From positions 36,146 to 100,145 of the forward strand of contig NZ_RCWC01000017.1 of assembly GCF_018448935.1 (NCBI RefSeq): a stretch of DNA of 64,000 nucleotides, given 5' to 3'. A program made the translations under genes and the position numbers. Below are positions 41,720 through 51,398 of the stretch, piece after piece. The stretch is from Photorhabdus noenieputensis (lineage in GTDB: Bacteria; Pseudomonadota; Gammaproteobacteria; Enterobacterales; Enterobacteriaceae). The notes beneath the pieces are model-generated. The model did no database searches, had not been told where the DNA came from, and was given only the letters and a program-made list of their open reading frames with translations. Position 1 is the first letter of the stretch, and each line of letters starts with the position of its first letter.

Positions 41720-42427
41720 TCAGAACTGTAAATGTTCTGCGCGTACAATCATTGCCAAACCGGAAGGCAATTGTACTCGTACACCATCTTTGGCGATTTC
41801 AAGCACAGAAGCATCCACTGAACTTTTACCCACTCTTACTTTAATTTCCTGACCGATTTTCAGCGATGAAACATCGACAATCTGAGTCGGTGCAGGTTGA
41901 GCAGGTTTAGCAACTGGCTTACGTGCTTGCTGAGGGCGCTTTTGTTGGCGGGGCTGTTGCTGCCGTTTTTCCCCCTCAGTATTGTTAGCACGGCGACGAG
42001 GAGCTGGTTTCTTGGCTATGGGCCGTTCATTTTTTTCACCAGCAGCCGCATTTTCAGCTTCACGTTTTTTAGCTCTTTGCTCTGCCCGCTGCGCCTGAAC
42101 CCGTGCTTTGGCTTCAGTCAGTTGCTGGAGAGCGTGCTCAATGTGCTCCGCTTCCAGTTCACCGCACGAATTACCATCAAGGTCAACACGCTGCGCACCT
42201 TCTTTAACACCATACAGATAGCGCCAACTTGATGTGTACAGACGTAAGGCGGAGCGCAGTTGTGTTTTACTTAAACACTCTTCGTCCTGAATACGTTCAA
42301 CGATATCTTGAAAAATACCGATCTTTAAAGGACGAGCTTCACCTTCTGCTACGAAACAGAGCGGGAAACGCTCAGCTAAAAATGCAATAATCTCTTTACT
42401 ACTATTCAACTTAGGTTGATTTTCCAT
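41720..42427 (-). CDS. proQ: RNA chaperone ProQ
   Basis: 235 aa. N-terminal FinO/ProQ domain (1-120: [47 protein letters not shown]), a basic Lys/Arg/Gln/Pro-rich linker (about 125-180) and a C-terminal Tudor-like domain ([41 protein letters not shown]). It binds structured sRNAs and mRNA 3' ends. It stands upstream of prc in the same transcription direction. Confidence 0.96.
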   Translation of the reverse strand: MENQPKLNSSKEIIAFLAERFPLCFVAEGEARPLKIGIFQDIVERIQDEECLSKTQLRSALRLYTSSWRYLYGVKEGAQRVDLDGNSCGELEAEHIEHALQQLTEAKARVQAQRAEQRAKKREAENAAAGEKNERPIAKKPAPRRRANNTEGEKRQQQPRQQKRPQQARKPVAKPAQPAPTQIVDVSSLKIGQEIKVRVGKSSVDASVLEIAKDGVRVQLPSGLAMIVRAEHLQF

Positions 42428-42522
42428 GAAATTTCCTGATTACAACGGTTTTGCCAACCAGCATAGGCATGAACTGGCGTCATTATAATAGCGTTGCTGA
42501 TAAATGCCACGTTATCCATATG

Positions 42523-43020
42523 TTAAGTTACATTCAATTCAACATATTTAGGCACAACGCACTGTTCTAAATGAGCACAAAGCCCACCAATAAGGGCTTG
42601 TAAGCCAAATTCGTCTTTCTCGTCGAACCTATTAAAGACCGTACTATCAATATCCAATACACCGATGATTCTATCGCTTACGATTAACGGCAACACAATT
42701 TCGGCGTTGCTAGCAGCATCACAAGCGATATGGCCGGGGAACGCATGAACATCATCAACACGCTGGGTGCGCTTTTCCAGTGCAGCCGTTCCGCATACCC
42801 CCTTGCCAACAGGTATTCTGACACAAGCAACTTTTCCCTGAAATGGCCCTAACACCAACGTATCACCATCAATCAAGTAAAAGCCAACCCAGTTAACATC
42901 ATGCAAGCGTTCATACAACAATGCACTGGCATTAGCCAGTGTTGCTATTAAGTCATACTCACCAGACAACAGAGCTTTTAAGTCCCCCGTAAGCTCCCGA
43001 TAGAACTCATTTTTATTCAT
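42523..43020 (-). CDS. msrC: Free methionine-(R)-sulfoxide reductase (GAF domain)
   Basis: 165 aa single GAF domain. Three redox cysteines, Cys66 (KVACVRIP), Cys76 (KGVCGTAA) and Cys100 (HIACDAASN), have the same 10- and 24-residue spacing as E. coli MsrC Cys84/94/118. VLDIDSTVFNRFDEKDE closes the pocket. It reduces free Met-R-sulfoxide with thioredoxin. Lies next to proQ as in E. coli. Confidence 0.93.
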   Translation of the reverse strand: MNKNEFYRELTGDLKALLSGEYDLIATLANASALLYERLHDVNWVGFYLIDGDTLVLGPFQGKVACVRIPVGKGVCGTAALEKRTQRVDDVHAFPGHIACDAASNAEIVLPLIVSDRIIGVLDIDSTVFNRFDEKDEFGLQALIGGLCAHLEQCVVPKYVELNVT

Positions 43021-43685
43021 AATTGACCTATCCGATGAAATTCACAAAACGCATCTCTATTTTTATATCAAAAAAATATCCAATGCCCATAACAATAAGG
43101 TTAACAGTCTGTCACACTGACGTAAATTTTTTACTGTCTTTAATAAGATATTCTTTAATTATATTTATTGAGTACTGGTAAAGGCTTGTGAGATATCACA
43201 CTACTCACCAAAACATTATCAGAGGTGCAACCAGTACAAATATGATTCACTGTCAGCATCTCTATACCCTCATACAATAAAATCAAATTGAGCTTTTTCA
43301 CAATTATAAAGATCAATTATCTGATAACAGTGTCGCACATTAGCCCCTTTCATTTGAGAGTTAACTAATTGTGTAGTAAAAAACAAAACATTCAAACAAT
43401 TTATCCGTAGAATTATTGCATCTACCACGCCATCACTAACACTTTTAGTCCTTACTACCACACCAAATAAATATTTCCTACTGAATGTATAAAAGGTCAA
43501 AGAATGACAAAGATAAAAAAAGCAATATGACGATAGTAAGTTTTAGAACAGATAATTATAACAGCAATATCATCTACCGATTATCCAACATAGAAAATAT
43601 TATTACTGGAAATCTCAGCTATTTGATCTATCCTCAATGATGGACAAACTGGTCTTACCTGTTATCTAAAAGTTAAGGAGCGATC
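43021..43685. other. Intergenic region between msrC and yebV
   Basis: About 665 bp, AT-rich. A 76-codon minus frame at 43270-43500 has no Shine-Dalgarno and no family pattern, so it is not called. No repeat or RNA structure stands out. In E. coli yebS, yebT and rsmF lie between msrC and yebV, so this gap marks their loss. Confidence 0.5.
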
Positions 43686-43928
43686 ATGAACCAGACAAAA
43701 TTAAGAATTTCTAGCTACGAAATTGACGATGCTATCCTCTCTTTACCTTCTGAAGAGGAAGATATCACCATTAGTATTCCTTGTAATTCCGACCGTGAAC
43801 TTTGTATGCAGTTGGATGGATGGGATGAACACACAAGTATTCCCGCCTTACTAAACGATAAACACATTCTGCTTTACAGAAAGCATTATGATAGACAAAA
43901 ACATGCATGGGTGATGAGGGTGGTCTGA
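43686..43928 (+). CDS. yebV: YebV family small protein
   Basis: 80 aa, Shine-Dalgarno AAGGAG 7 nt before ATG. The core RISSYEIDDAIL...TISIPCNSDRELCMQLDGWDEHTSIPALLNDKHILLYRKHYD matches E. coli YebV throughout (IPCxSDxxLCMQLDxWDxxTSIPALLN). Function unknown; YebV is a short soluble protein reported as stress-induced in E. coli. It is followed at once by sdsR on the opposite strand. Confidence 0.9.
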   Translation: MNQTKLRISSYEIDDAILSLPSEEEDITISIPCNSDRELCMQLDGWDEHTSIPALLNDKHILLYRKHYDRQKHAWVMRVV

Positions 43929-43947
43929 TGTCCACGAAACTTGTGAC

Positions 43948-44043
43948 AAAAAAAGGCCGAGTTGACTCCTCTACTCGGCCTAGGGAAAATGGCTCTTAAG
44001 AGCCGTGCGCTAAAAGTGTCATTGAGACGGAAAACAACTTACA
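43948..44043 (-). ncRNA. sdsR: Small regulatory RNA SdsR (RyeB)
   Basis: The minus strand contains ACTTTTAGCGCACGGCTCT (44017-43999), which matches the conserved core of E. coli SdsR as I remember it. Next comes the palindrome GGCTCTTAAGAGCC, then CCATTTTCCCT, and a terminator stem AGGCCGAGT / ACTCGGCCT (43954-43981) running into seven Ts. A sigma-S-like -10, CTACGCT (44056-44050), sits 7 nt before the inferred 5' end, so the transcript is about 96 nt. The yebV/yebY neighbourhood is also the one used in enterics. SdsR is an Hfq/ProQ-associated stationary-phase sRNA that represses porin and mismatch-repair genes. The exact 5' end is inferred. Confidence 0.85.
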
Positions 44044-44134
44044 ATTTAAAGCGTAGCTGACATACTTGCATTTTACCAACTTTCTGGATAATAAATAATC
44101 AAAAACAACATCTTCCATTAAGCCAAATAGACGC

Positions 44135-44261
44135 TATACCCTACGGATTTCAAGATGCATCGCGACGGCAAGAGAGTGAATCCCCGGTCACATAGCAAAC
44201 TATGTGACCGGGGTGAGCGAGCGCAGCCAACAAAGAGGCAACTTGAAAGATAATGGGTATA
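44135..44261 (+). repeat. ERIC element, copy 4 (127 bp)
   Basis: tataccctacgga...taatgggtata; the central arms tccccggtcacatag / ctatgtgaccgggg make a long near-perfect hairpin. It lies between sdsR and the end of yebY (18 bp from the yebY stop). Confidence 0.94.
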
Positions 44262-44279
44262 TTGCTTAACTCAATGACA

Positions 44280-44621
44280 TTATCTCTTATCGCACAATGC
44301 TAAAGCTGCTTGTTGGAATGGTTCTATACTCATTTTTTGAGTCGGATTTTTGCTATCATCCAATAGAATAATATCCAAAGGCTTAGCATTTACTTTCCCT
44401 ACCTTCATCATCTCTGTAGCCATATCATTCAATGGGTATTGCACTAGCGTACTTGGATTAATCACAAACAGAGCCTTATTTGTTCGGCAATCCAACATCA
44501 CCTCTTCCCGTGTAAATGCCCATTTATCACCAAATTGTAGCTTACTCACCGTTTCAATCGGTGCGGCAACATTTTGAAAAGAGAGACAAAACAAGGAAAG
44601 TATTAAAAGTAAATGTTTCAT
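44280..44621 (-). CDS. yebY: YebY family periplasmic protein (DUF2511)
   Basis: 113 aa from ATG 44621 ([20 protein letters not shown], a signal peptide). A frame-extending ATG 20 codons upstream lacks support. Core [35 protein letters not shown] matches E. coli YebY closely, with two cysteines likely paired. Downstream of copC-copD, so probably a periplasmic partner in copper handling (inference from context). Confidence 0.88.
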   Translation of the reverse strand: MKHLLLILSLFCLSFQNVAAPIETVSKLQFGDKWAFTREEVMLDCRTNKALFVINPSTLVQYPLNDMATEMMKVGKVNAKPLDIILLDDSKNPTQKMSIEPFQQAALALCDKR

Positions 44622-44767
44622 AATAGTTACCAATGTAGATATAAAAGCAAGCGAAATGGATCTTTTCACACTATCTATCACTATCTATACGCTCCAGCTT
44701 CTACCATATTCACTATATTTTAGTGTCAAGAATAGACTACACCAATAGCACTAGTCAGTTAAGAAAA

Positions 44768-45661
44768 TCAAATCGGTTGATAAGTAGCAAAAACAGCAAC
44801 ACATAATAAAACTAATGCTCCAAGAATAATTTCAACCCAACTATTGATCATCAACAATTGATAGCGGCCAGGTTGCTTCAGTTTAGGAACCAAGATATAG
44901 CGGTTAATTAATGCCAGCATCACCATACCCGCCACTAATGCTATCTTCAGCCATAGCATGGATTGATATTCACTGCCGCTGTATTTCGGCCAGTTCGGCA
45001 GCAAAATTAAGCTGCTTATGATGCCCGTCATAATAATCAGGGTTACAGCAACGTGACCATACTTGGAAAAACGCATCATAGAAATCATAATCTGTTTATC
45101 CAACCCTATAGCCAATTCATTTTGTATCCGTAAAAATTGCAGGCATAGCAAAAAGGGCCATAATCCACCAAACCAATACCCAACACTTACTAAGTGAATT
45201 ACCTGATTAACTTGAGAAAAAACACCGGTTATCCCATCATGCATTACCGAATGGCCTATAAAGGCATGGCAGGAGAGTAAAACTGTAGAACTGATTAACA
45301 TCAGAATATTTCTGGCTTTTTGTTTACTGATAAACAAAAACCCCGTAGCAACTATTGAAATCAGTATTTGCCATTGCCAAACTTTACCAAAAGTTGTTCC
45401 CAGTACTGCCAACCAGATTTCTAGATTATAAATATCCTGCCAGCCATCACCCATTATTCCCGCTTGAATAGCCAACCATCCAATTGTTGTTATTAATGTC
45501 ACAACGGTACTGATAATTATTCCTAAACGAAGGCGCGCATCAATCAGAACAGATAAACGCTCAGGAACCAAGATGGCAGTAAATACGCTAAAACCAAACA
45601 TTAACATAACTGCCACAAAATGGGTGAAGCGACAAAGAATATACAGCGCCGCCAGAGACAT
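44768..45661 (-). CDS. copD: Copper homeostasis membrane protein CopD (YebZ)
   Basis: 297 aa with about eight membrane helices and the CopD domain: SLAALYILCRFTHFVAVMLMFG at the start, HAFIGHSVMHDG, HLVSVGYWFGGLWPFLL, and a C-terminal EIILGALVLLCVAVFATYQP. Conserved His residues in helices (RFTHF, HAFIGH, HLVSVG) fit metal transfer. It starts 2 bp after copC. Thought to move copper across the inner membrane with CopC. Confidence 0.92.
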   Translation of the reverse strand: MSLAALYILCRFTHFVAVMLMFGFSVFTAILVPERLSVLIDARLRLGIIISTVVTLITTIGWLAIQAGIMGDGWQDIYNLEIWLAVLGTTFGKVWQWQILISIVATGFLFISKQKARNILMLISSTVLLSCHAFIGHSVMHDGITGVFSQVNQVIHLVSVGYWFGGLWPFLLCLQFLRIQNELAIGLDKQIMISMMRFSKYGHVAVTLIIMTGIISSLILLPNWPKYSGSEYQSMLWLKIALVAGMVMLALINRYILVPKLKQPGRYQLLMINSWVEIILGALVLLCVAVFATYQPI

Positions 45662-45663
45662 AA

Positions 45664-46050
45664 TTATTTCACTGTAAAGCTATAGACACCTTTGGTCTTA
45701 TGCCCATCAACAGAAACCACGCTCCAGTTAACATCATATCTCCCTGTCGTTAGTTTATCTTCGATGGGAAGAATCAGTTTTGTGTTAGTTGCCGGATCAA
45801 GCTTCAATTTTCCGGTTTTAATGGGCCTATTTTCCGGACCAATCACTTTTACTTTACTAAAATTCAGTTCAATACCTTCCGAAAAGCTTAGCGTGATTAT
45901 CTGCGGTGTATTTTCTACGGTAGTATCTTCTGCCGGAATTTGTTCTGTTAAGTGCGCATGGGCCAAAGCTTGCTGGCAAGATATGCCAACAAAAAGAACA
46001 ATTAAAGCAGATAATTTTCGGCAAAAAGAGCGGATTGTGCTAATGGTCAT
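45664..46050 (-). CDS. copC: Periplasmic copper-binding protein CopC (YobA)
   Basis: 128 aa from ATG 46050, chosen because AAGGAG stands 7 nt upstream; the frame continues 7 codons further. Signal peptide ends AHA|HL, leaving an N-terminal His as in copper-binding CopC proteins (HLTEQIPAEDT). Beta-sandwich blocks LSFSEGIELNFSKVKV, GRYDVNWSVVSVDGHKTKGVYSFTVK with the conserved SxDGH copper His. First gene of copC-copD-yebY. Confidence 0.92.
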   Translation of the reverse strand: MTISTIRSFCRKLSALIVLFVGISCQQALAHAHLTEQIPAEDTTVENTPQIITLSFSEGIELNFSKVKVIGPENRPIKTGKLKLDPATNTKLILPIEDKLTTGRYDVNWSVVSVDGHKTKGVYSFTVK

Positions 46051-46244
46051 CAATAACTCCTTAATTTTCAAATGAATCTCTATAAATTGTCATCATTTTA
46101 TATCAAAAGAGTTATTTTATCTGCGATAACTTACAATGAGAATTTCGTCTTGTGAACTATCGCGCAAAAATAAAGGAAAACCGCAGCATTGGCTTTAAAT
46201 ACCTAAAGTTATTGCGACTACTGCGGCTAATTAATTCCATTTCA

Positions 46245-46748
46245 TTAGGCAGGATTTGCAGCAGCCAAGCCTTTCAGATCTTTATCTAACAAGAAGAGTG
46301 CCTTACCATCCTCACCTACCATATCCAGTTTATCAAGGATAGATTTAAACAATTTCTCTTCTTCATGCTGTTCTGCTACATACCATTGCAGAAAGTTAAA
46401 AGTAGAATAATCCTGCGTGATTATCGCCAGATGAGCAAGTTTATTAATTTCGGCAGTAATAAACTTCTCGTGTTCATAAGTTCTATTGAGTACATGGGTT
46501 ATAGATTCATAATCGACCGAAGGCGCATCAATTTGTCCCAAACGTGGCATTGCACCTGTATCACTTAGATAATCAAACAAGCGATGCATATGCTGCATTT
46601 CTTCCTGAGAGTGTGATTTAAAAAACGCAGCGGCACCTGGTAATCCTTGATCACTGCACCATGCACTCATTTGCAGATATAAATTCGCAGAATAGAACTC
46701 CAGATTCATTTGCTCATTTAATTTACTAATCATTTCTTGGTTTAACAT
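46245..46748 (-). CDS. ftnA: Non-heme ferritin FtnA
   Basis: 167 aa four-helix ferritin. Ferroxidase-centre residues sit at E. coli positions: Glu17, Glu50, His53, Glu94, Gln127 and Glu130. It assembles as a 24-mer iron store. Upstream lies a cluster of Fur-like boxes, matching the known activation of E. coli ftnA by Fur-Fe(II) binding at distal tandem sites. Monocistronic. Confidence 0.95.
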   Translation of the reverse strand: MLNQEMISKLNEQMNLEFYSANLYLQMSAWCSDQGLPGAAAFFKSHSQEEMQHMHRLFDYLSDTGAMPRLGQIDAPSVDYESITHVLNRTYEHEKFITAEINKLAHLAIITQDYSTFNFLQWYVAEQHEEEKLFKSILDKLDMVGEDGKALFLLDKDLKGLAAANPA

Positions 46749-46877
46749 AATAGATACTCCAGTTATTAATTCACCTGTATTATGCCAATTAAATCAAAAT
46801 AATAAAACCCAATAAGAGAAAATAAATTAAATGTATATATCACATTGAAATATAAATAAATTTATCAATAAAAAAAT

Positions 46878-46980
46878 GAAAATGAATCTCATTTAATATA
46901 TTTAAATGAAAATGAATTACATTTACAAAATAATCTTCATCAAAGAATTTTTATATTTAATGATAATGAATATTATTTAT
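46878..46980. promoter_or_regulatory. Cluster of Fur-like boxes upstream of ftnA
   Basis: Three degenerate 19-bp Fur sites: 46878-46896 (12/19), 46908-46926 (12/19, spaced exactly 30 bp from the first and a near-copy of it), and 46962-46980 (13/19, starting with a perfect GATAATGA). They lie about 130-232 bp upstream of the start. In E. coli several tandem Fur sites upstream of ftnA displace H-NS and activate transcription; the arrangement here suggests the same. Confidence 0.6.
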
Positions 46981-47034
46981 ATTTATAAAATAATCAATTC
47001 AGACCTTGCCAGAAAAACCTGTCTAGATTAGTTT

Positions 47035-47161
47035 TATACCCTATGGATTTCAAGATGCATCGCGGCGGCAAGAGAGCGAATCCTTGGGAGCATAGAGAAC
47101 TATGTGACTAGGGCAAGTGAGTGCAGCCAACAAAGAAGCAGTTTGAAAGATAACGGGTATA
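47035..47161 (+). repeat. ERIC element, copy 5 (127 bp)
   Basis: tataccctatgga...taacgggtata, more diverged than the rest in the middle (tccttgggagcatagagaac, gactagggcaagtg). Ends 26 bp before the holE start codon, so it lies in the probable 5' leader. Confidence 0.92.
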
Positions 47162-47187
47162 TCACTTTGTAAATGAAAGAGACACTT

Positions 47188-47418
47188 ATGAAACATAATC
47201 TGGCCGAGCTTTCCACAGAGAATATGGATAAAGTGAATGTTGATTTGGCAGCCTCCGGCGTAGCTTTTAAGGAACGTTACAATATGCCAGTAATTCCCGA
47301 TACGGTTGAACAAGAGCAACCCGAGCATCTGCGGCAATATTTTCAACAACGTTTAGTGCATTATCGCCAATTATCCAAACAACTTTCCCGTTTACCCTAC
47401 GAACCCAAAAGCCGCTGA
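47188..47418 (+). CDS. holE: DNA polymerase III theta subunit
   Basis: 76 aa from ATG 47188, equal in length to E. coli HolE; an in-frame ATG five codons upstream is less likely. [24 protein letters not shown] is almost identical to E. coli theta, followed by [16 protein letters not shown] and the ending LSRLPYEPK. Theta binds and stabilises the epsilon proofreading subunit of the Pol III core. Confidence 0.94.
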   Translation: MKHNLAELSTENMDKVNVDLAASGVAFKERYNMPVIPDTVEQEQPEHLRQYFQQRLVHYRQLSKQLSRLPYEPKSR

Positions 47419-47434
47419 TCATTCAGTAAGAGAT

Positions 47435-47465
47435 GGATAACCACCGGACAACCGGTGGTTATATC
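47435..47465. terminator. Terminator between convergent holE and pip
   Basis: GGATAACCACCGG / CCGGTGGTTATATCC, a 13-bp arm hairpin with loop acaa and one bulge, between two converging genes. Short T tracts; probably bidirectional. Confidence 0.75.
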
Positions 47466-47468
47466 CAA

Positions 47469-48482
<1,014 letters not shown>

Positions 48483-48495
48483 CTATCAGAAAATG

Positions 48496-48870
48496 TTATT
48501 TCAATTCGCTATAACTAATCGTATTTTGCTGACAATCAACGACAACACGATAATCTTTGTCACGCTTAGAACCACGAACAGTCAGCGGAATTTTTAATAT
48601 ATCTTGATCGCCAGTAATATTCTCTGCCTTTATCCACACCACTGGTTTAGAAGTTCCCAACTGCTTTCTATCTTCAGACCAATGGTTAATACGATTTTGC
48701 AAAAAATCACGCTTTACTTGAGCGGCGATTTGCGATTTGGTTAAATTATCGCAAGAAATAAATTTATCAACACGTTTGTTCTCCGATACAGCAGATACTG
48801 TGAATGAAACAGTGAGCAAAAGTGCAGCACCCGATAGGCCAACTCTGTTAATGATATGACATGCTTTCAT
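48496..48870 (-). CDS. yebF: YebF family secreted protein
   Basis: 124 aa with a signal peptide (about 1-27). The mature part matches E. coli YebF: FISCDNLTKSQIAAQVKRDFLQNRINHWSEDRKQLGT, PVVWIKAENITG, IPLTVRGSKRDKDYRVVVDCQ. The two cysteines probably pair. YebF is a small protein that reaches the medium through OmpF/OmpC in E. coli and resembles colicin M immunity proteins in fold. Monocistronic. Confidence 0.86.
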   Translation of the reverse strand: MKACHIINRVGLSGAALLLTVSFTVSAVSENKRVDKFISCDNLTKSQIAAQVKRDFLQNRINHWSEDRKQLGTSKPVVWIKAENITGDQDILKIPLTVRGSKRDKDYRVVVDCQQNTISYSELK

Positions 48871-48977
48871 ACTACCTCCCGTTAATATCTCAAAGTAAGA
48901 GATTAAATATGGAGCTAACCTAACATGCCAAGTGAAATAAATGTGTGATTATTGTTAAATAAATAATTTAATTATGT

Positions 48978-49157
48978 TCATTTTTCATCATCAAACACTA
49001 CATTAACCTGTTCTTTTCCTCGATGCTGTTCACGAATTTCTTGTGCAACCAACGCAATTGCTTCCCCACTACTCATTCCTTCAACCATCAATTGCTGAAT
49101 TTTTTCCACTGCTAGCTGCTGTTCCTGATGGGATAAAGTTGGCATATCCGAAAACAT
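48978..49157 (-). CDS. yoaH: UPF0181 family protein YoaH
   Basis: 59 aa read from the sequence: [20 protein letters not shown], then [23 protein letters not shown] and an acidic end VVFDDEK. This is the UPF0181 (YoaH) pattern, LSHxxQQxAVExIQxLMxxGMSSGxAIxxVAxExR. Function unknown. It lies divergently next to pabB, as in E. coli. Confidence 0.93.
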   Translation of the reverse strand: MFSDMPTLSHQEQQLAVEKIQQLMVEGMSSGEAIALVAQEIREQHRGKEQVNVVFDDEK

Positions 49158-49296
49158 GATAATAACCTCTATAAAGTGATCTATGCCGAAGAGTATAGCG
49201 ATTTTTAACTCAAGTAAGGAATGGATTTCTATGTTAATCTGTAAGGATTAAAATCAAGACTAACTTTCACATTACAACTGCTAAACCAACATCATA

Positions 49297-50667
49297 ATGA
49301 GTATTTCACTACAAAAACGGCAATTACCCTATCAACCAGACGCTGCCATCAACTATTTCGCGCCGATTTCAAACCAACCTTGGGCAATGCTGCTCCATTC
49401 TGGTTCTGCCGACCATCCCCATAATCGGTTTGATATTCTAGTTGCAGAACCACGGATAACGTTACTCAGTCGTAATAAATCAACGGAAATAAACGAAGAT
49501 AGTGACAGCTATGTTACTGAGGAAGATCCCTTTTATCTGCTAAAAAGACAGCTAGAGAAATTAAATATTACAGCAAAACTTGATCCCGATTTGCCATTTC
49601 AGGGTGGTGCACTCGGTCTATGGGGATATGATCTTGGGCGTTATATTGAAGAATTACCATCACAAGCCAAAAATGAACTATCGTTTCCAGATATGGCGAT
49701 AGGTATTTATGACTGGGCACTGATTGTTGATCATCATAAAAAAGAAGTGATTTTATTCAGTTATAGTAATGTTGATACGCGCCTGAACTGGCTGACATCT
49801 CACCAAACTTCACCAAAAACAGCTTTTACGCTGACCAGTGAATGGCAGTCAAATATGAGTGCCAAACAATACAACGAGAAAATTAACTGCATTCATCACT
49901 ATCTGTTAAGTGGCGATTGTTATCAAGTTAATCTGGCACAACGATTTTGCGCTGGTTACCAAGGAGATGAATGGCAAGCATTCATAAAACTTAATGAGAG
50001 CAATCGCGCACCTTTTTCAGCCTTTATTCGTTTACCGGAAAACAGCGTTATCAGTATCTCTCCTGAACGCTTTCTACTCCTGGAAAATAAACAAATTCAA
50101 ACTCGCCCGATTAAGGGAACATTACCGCGCTTAGGTGATGCAGAGAAGGACGCCCTGCAAGCTAAAAAACTAGCGACTTCGAAAAAAGACCAGGCTGAAA
50201 ATTTAATGATCGTCGATTTACTGCGTAATGATATTGGCCGGGTAGCCACACCGGGGTCAGTTAAAGTTCCTGAATTATTTATGGTTGAACAATTTCCTGC
50301 CGTTCATCATCTGGTTAGCACAATCACCGCAACACTGCCAAATGAACAACATGCTACAGATCTATTACGTGCCTGTTTTCCCGGCGGTTCTATTACCGGA
50401 GCACCTAAAATCAGAGCGATGGAGATAATCGAAGAACTTGAACCTCACCGCCGACATGGATATTGTGGTTCAATTGGCTATATTAGTTTCTGTGGTACAA
50501 TGGACAGCAATATCACCATTCGTACCCTCTTAACCGAGAAAGAGAAAATATATTGTTGGGCTGGTGGCGAGATCGTTGCCGACAGCATTGCCGAAAAAGA
50601 GTATCAGGAAACATTTGATAAGTTGAATTGTATTTTGCCTCAACTAGGGAAAATAAAAGTAATATGA
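49297..50667 (+). CDS. pabB: Aminodeoxychorismate synthase component I
   Basis: 456 aa chorismate-binding enzyme. N-terminal TrpE/PabB domain, then RPIKGTLPR (the Lys-containing PIKGT motif typical of PabB), ENLMIVDLLRNDIGRV, FPGGSITGAPKIRAMEIIEELEPHRRHGYCGSIGYIS. With PabA amidotransferase it makes 4-amino-4-deoxychorismate for folate. It overlaps nudL by 4 bp. Confidence 0.95.
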   Translation: MSISLQKRQLPYQPDAAINYFAPISNQPWAMLLHSGSADHPHNRFDILVAEPRITLLSRNKSTEINEDSDSYVTEEDPFYLLKRQLEKLNITAKLDPDLPFQGGALGLWGYDLGRYIEELPSQAKNELSFPDMAIGIYDWALIVDHHKKEVILFSYSNVDTRLNWLTSHQTSPKTAFTLTSEWQSNMSAKQYNEKINCIHHYLLSGDCYQVNLAQRFCAGYQGDEWQAFIKLNESNRAPFSAFIRLPENSVISISPERFLLLENKQIQTRPIKGTLPRLGDAEKDALQAKKLATSKKDQAENLMIVDLLRNDIGRVATPGSVKVPELFMVEQFPAVHHLVSTITATLPNEQHATDLLRACFPGGSITGAPKIRAMEIIEELEPHRRHGYCGSIGYISFCGTMDSNITIRTLLTEKEKIYCWAGGEIVADSIAEKEYQETFDKLNCILPQLGKIKVI

Positions 50668-51227
50668 TATCGCTGTCTGATTTCGTTAACAGATTTCAGT
50701 TACAACTTCCACCATCACCTAAGCGGCTTTCAGATAACAACCGCCATGCTGCGGTGTTATTGCCGATAATCTGCAAACCGAAACCAACGTTATTATTGAC
50801 CCGACGCTCCGCCACTTTGCGATCACATGCCGGTCAAGTAGCCTTTCCAGGAGGCGCTGCTGATCCTCAAGATAAATCAATAATCGCGACAGCCCTACGG
50901 GAAGCGGAAGAAGAAGTTAACATACCTCATCAGAAAGTTCAGGTTCTGGGACAACTTGCCCCTTTAAATAGCATCAGTGGCTATCTAGTAACGCCTATTG
51001 TCGGATTATTGCCCCCCGGATTATCCCTCCACAGTAACCCGACAGAAGTTTCCAAAATATTCGAAGTTCCTCTCTCTGAAGCACTTTCACTTTCGAGTTA
51101 CCACTATCTTGATGTGAATCGCCGCGGTCAGCAACACCGTATCTATTTTTACTGGTATCAGCAACATCTCATCTGGGGATTAACAGCGACGATAATTCAT
51201 CAATTAGCTCAACAAGTTCAGGTTTGA
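50664..51227 (+). CDS. nudL: CoA pyrophosphatase (Nudix hydrolase)
   Basis: 187 aa from ATG 50664, overlapping the pabB stop (ATGA). Pattern: LLTRRSATLRSHAGQVAFPGGAADPQDKSIIATALREAEEEVNI, combining the CoA-specific UPF0035 motif (LRSHAGQVAFPGG) and the Nudix box (REAEEEV). It hydrolyses CoA to 3',5'-ADP and 4'-phosphopantetheine. An alternative start 12 codons upstream is inside pabB. Confidence 0.93.
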   Translation: MISLSDFVNRFQLQLPPSPKRLSDNNRHAAVLLPIICKPKPTLLLTRRSATLRSHAGQVAFPGGAADPQDKSIIATALREAEEEVNIPHQKVQVLGQLAPLNSISGYLVTPIVGLLPPGLSLHSNPTEVSKIFEVPLSEALSLSSYHYLDVNRRGQQHRIYFYWYQQHLIWGLTATIIHQLAQQVQV

Positions 51228-51398
51228 TCCAAATCATTTAAGGATAGTTAATTTGTATTTTTTTTGCCCACCTTTATCACTATTGCTATCATAATTCAAA
51301 AAAAACTGTAAACTCCCTTATCAACACTACTAAATCACAGTAAAGTAGCGTACCTCAATATATATAACTATATCTCTATCTTTTTTAAGGAGTCTGGC

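Larger units (their letters stand above)
46749..47187. other. Divergent region between ftnA and holE: Fur-box cluster plus ERIC
   Basis: About 440 bp. Contains the ftnA promoter, the Fur-like box cluster (46878-46980) and ERIC copy 5 (47035-47161), which ends 26 bp before holE. No further gene. Confidence 0.65.

Noticed and set aside
43270..43500. 76-codon minus frame between msrC and yebV
   Set aside because: No ribosome site and no similarity that I recognise; composition like the surrounding intergenic DNA.
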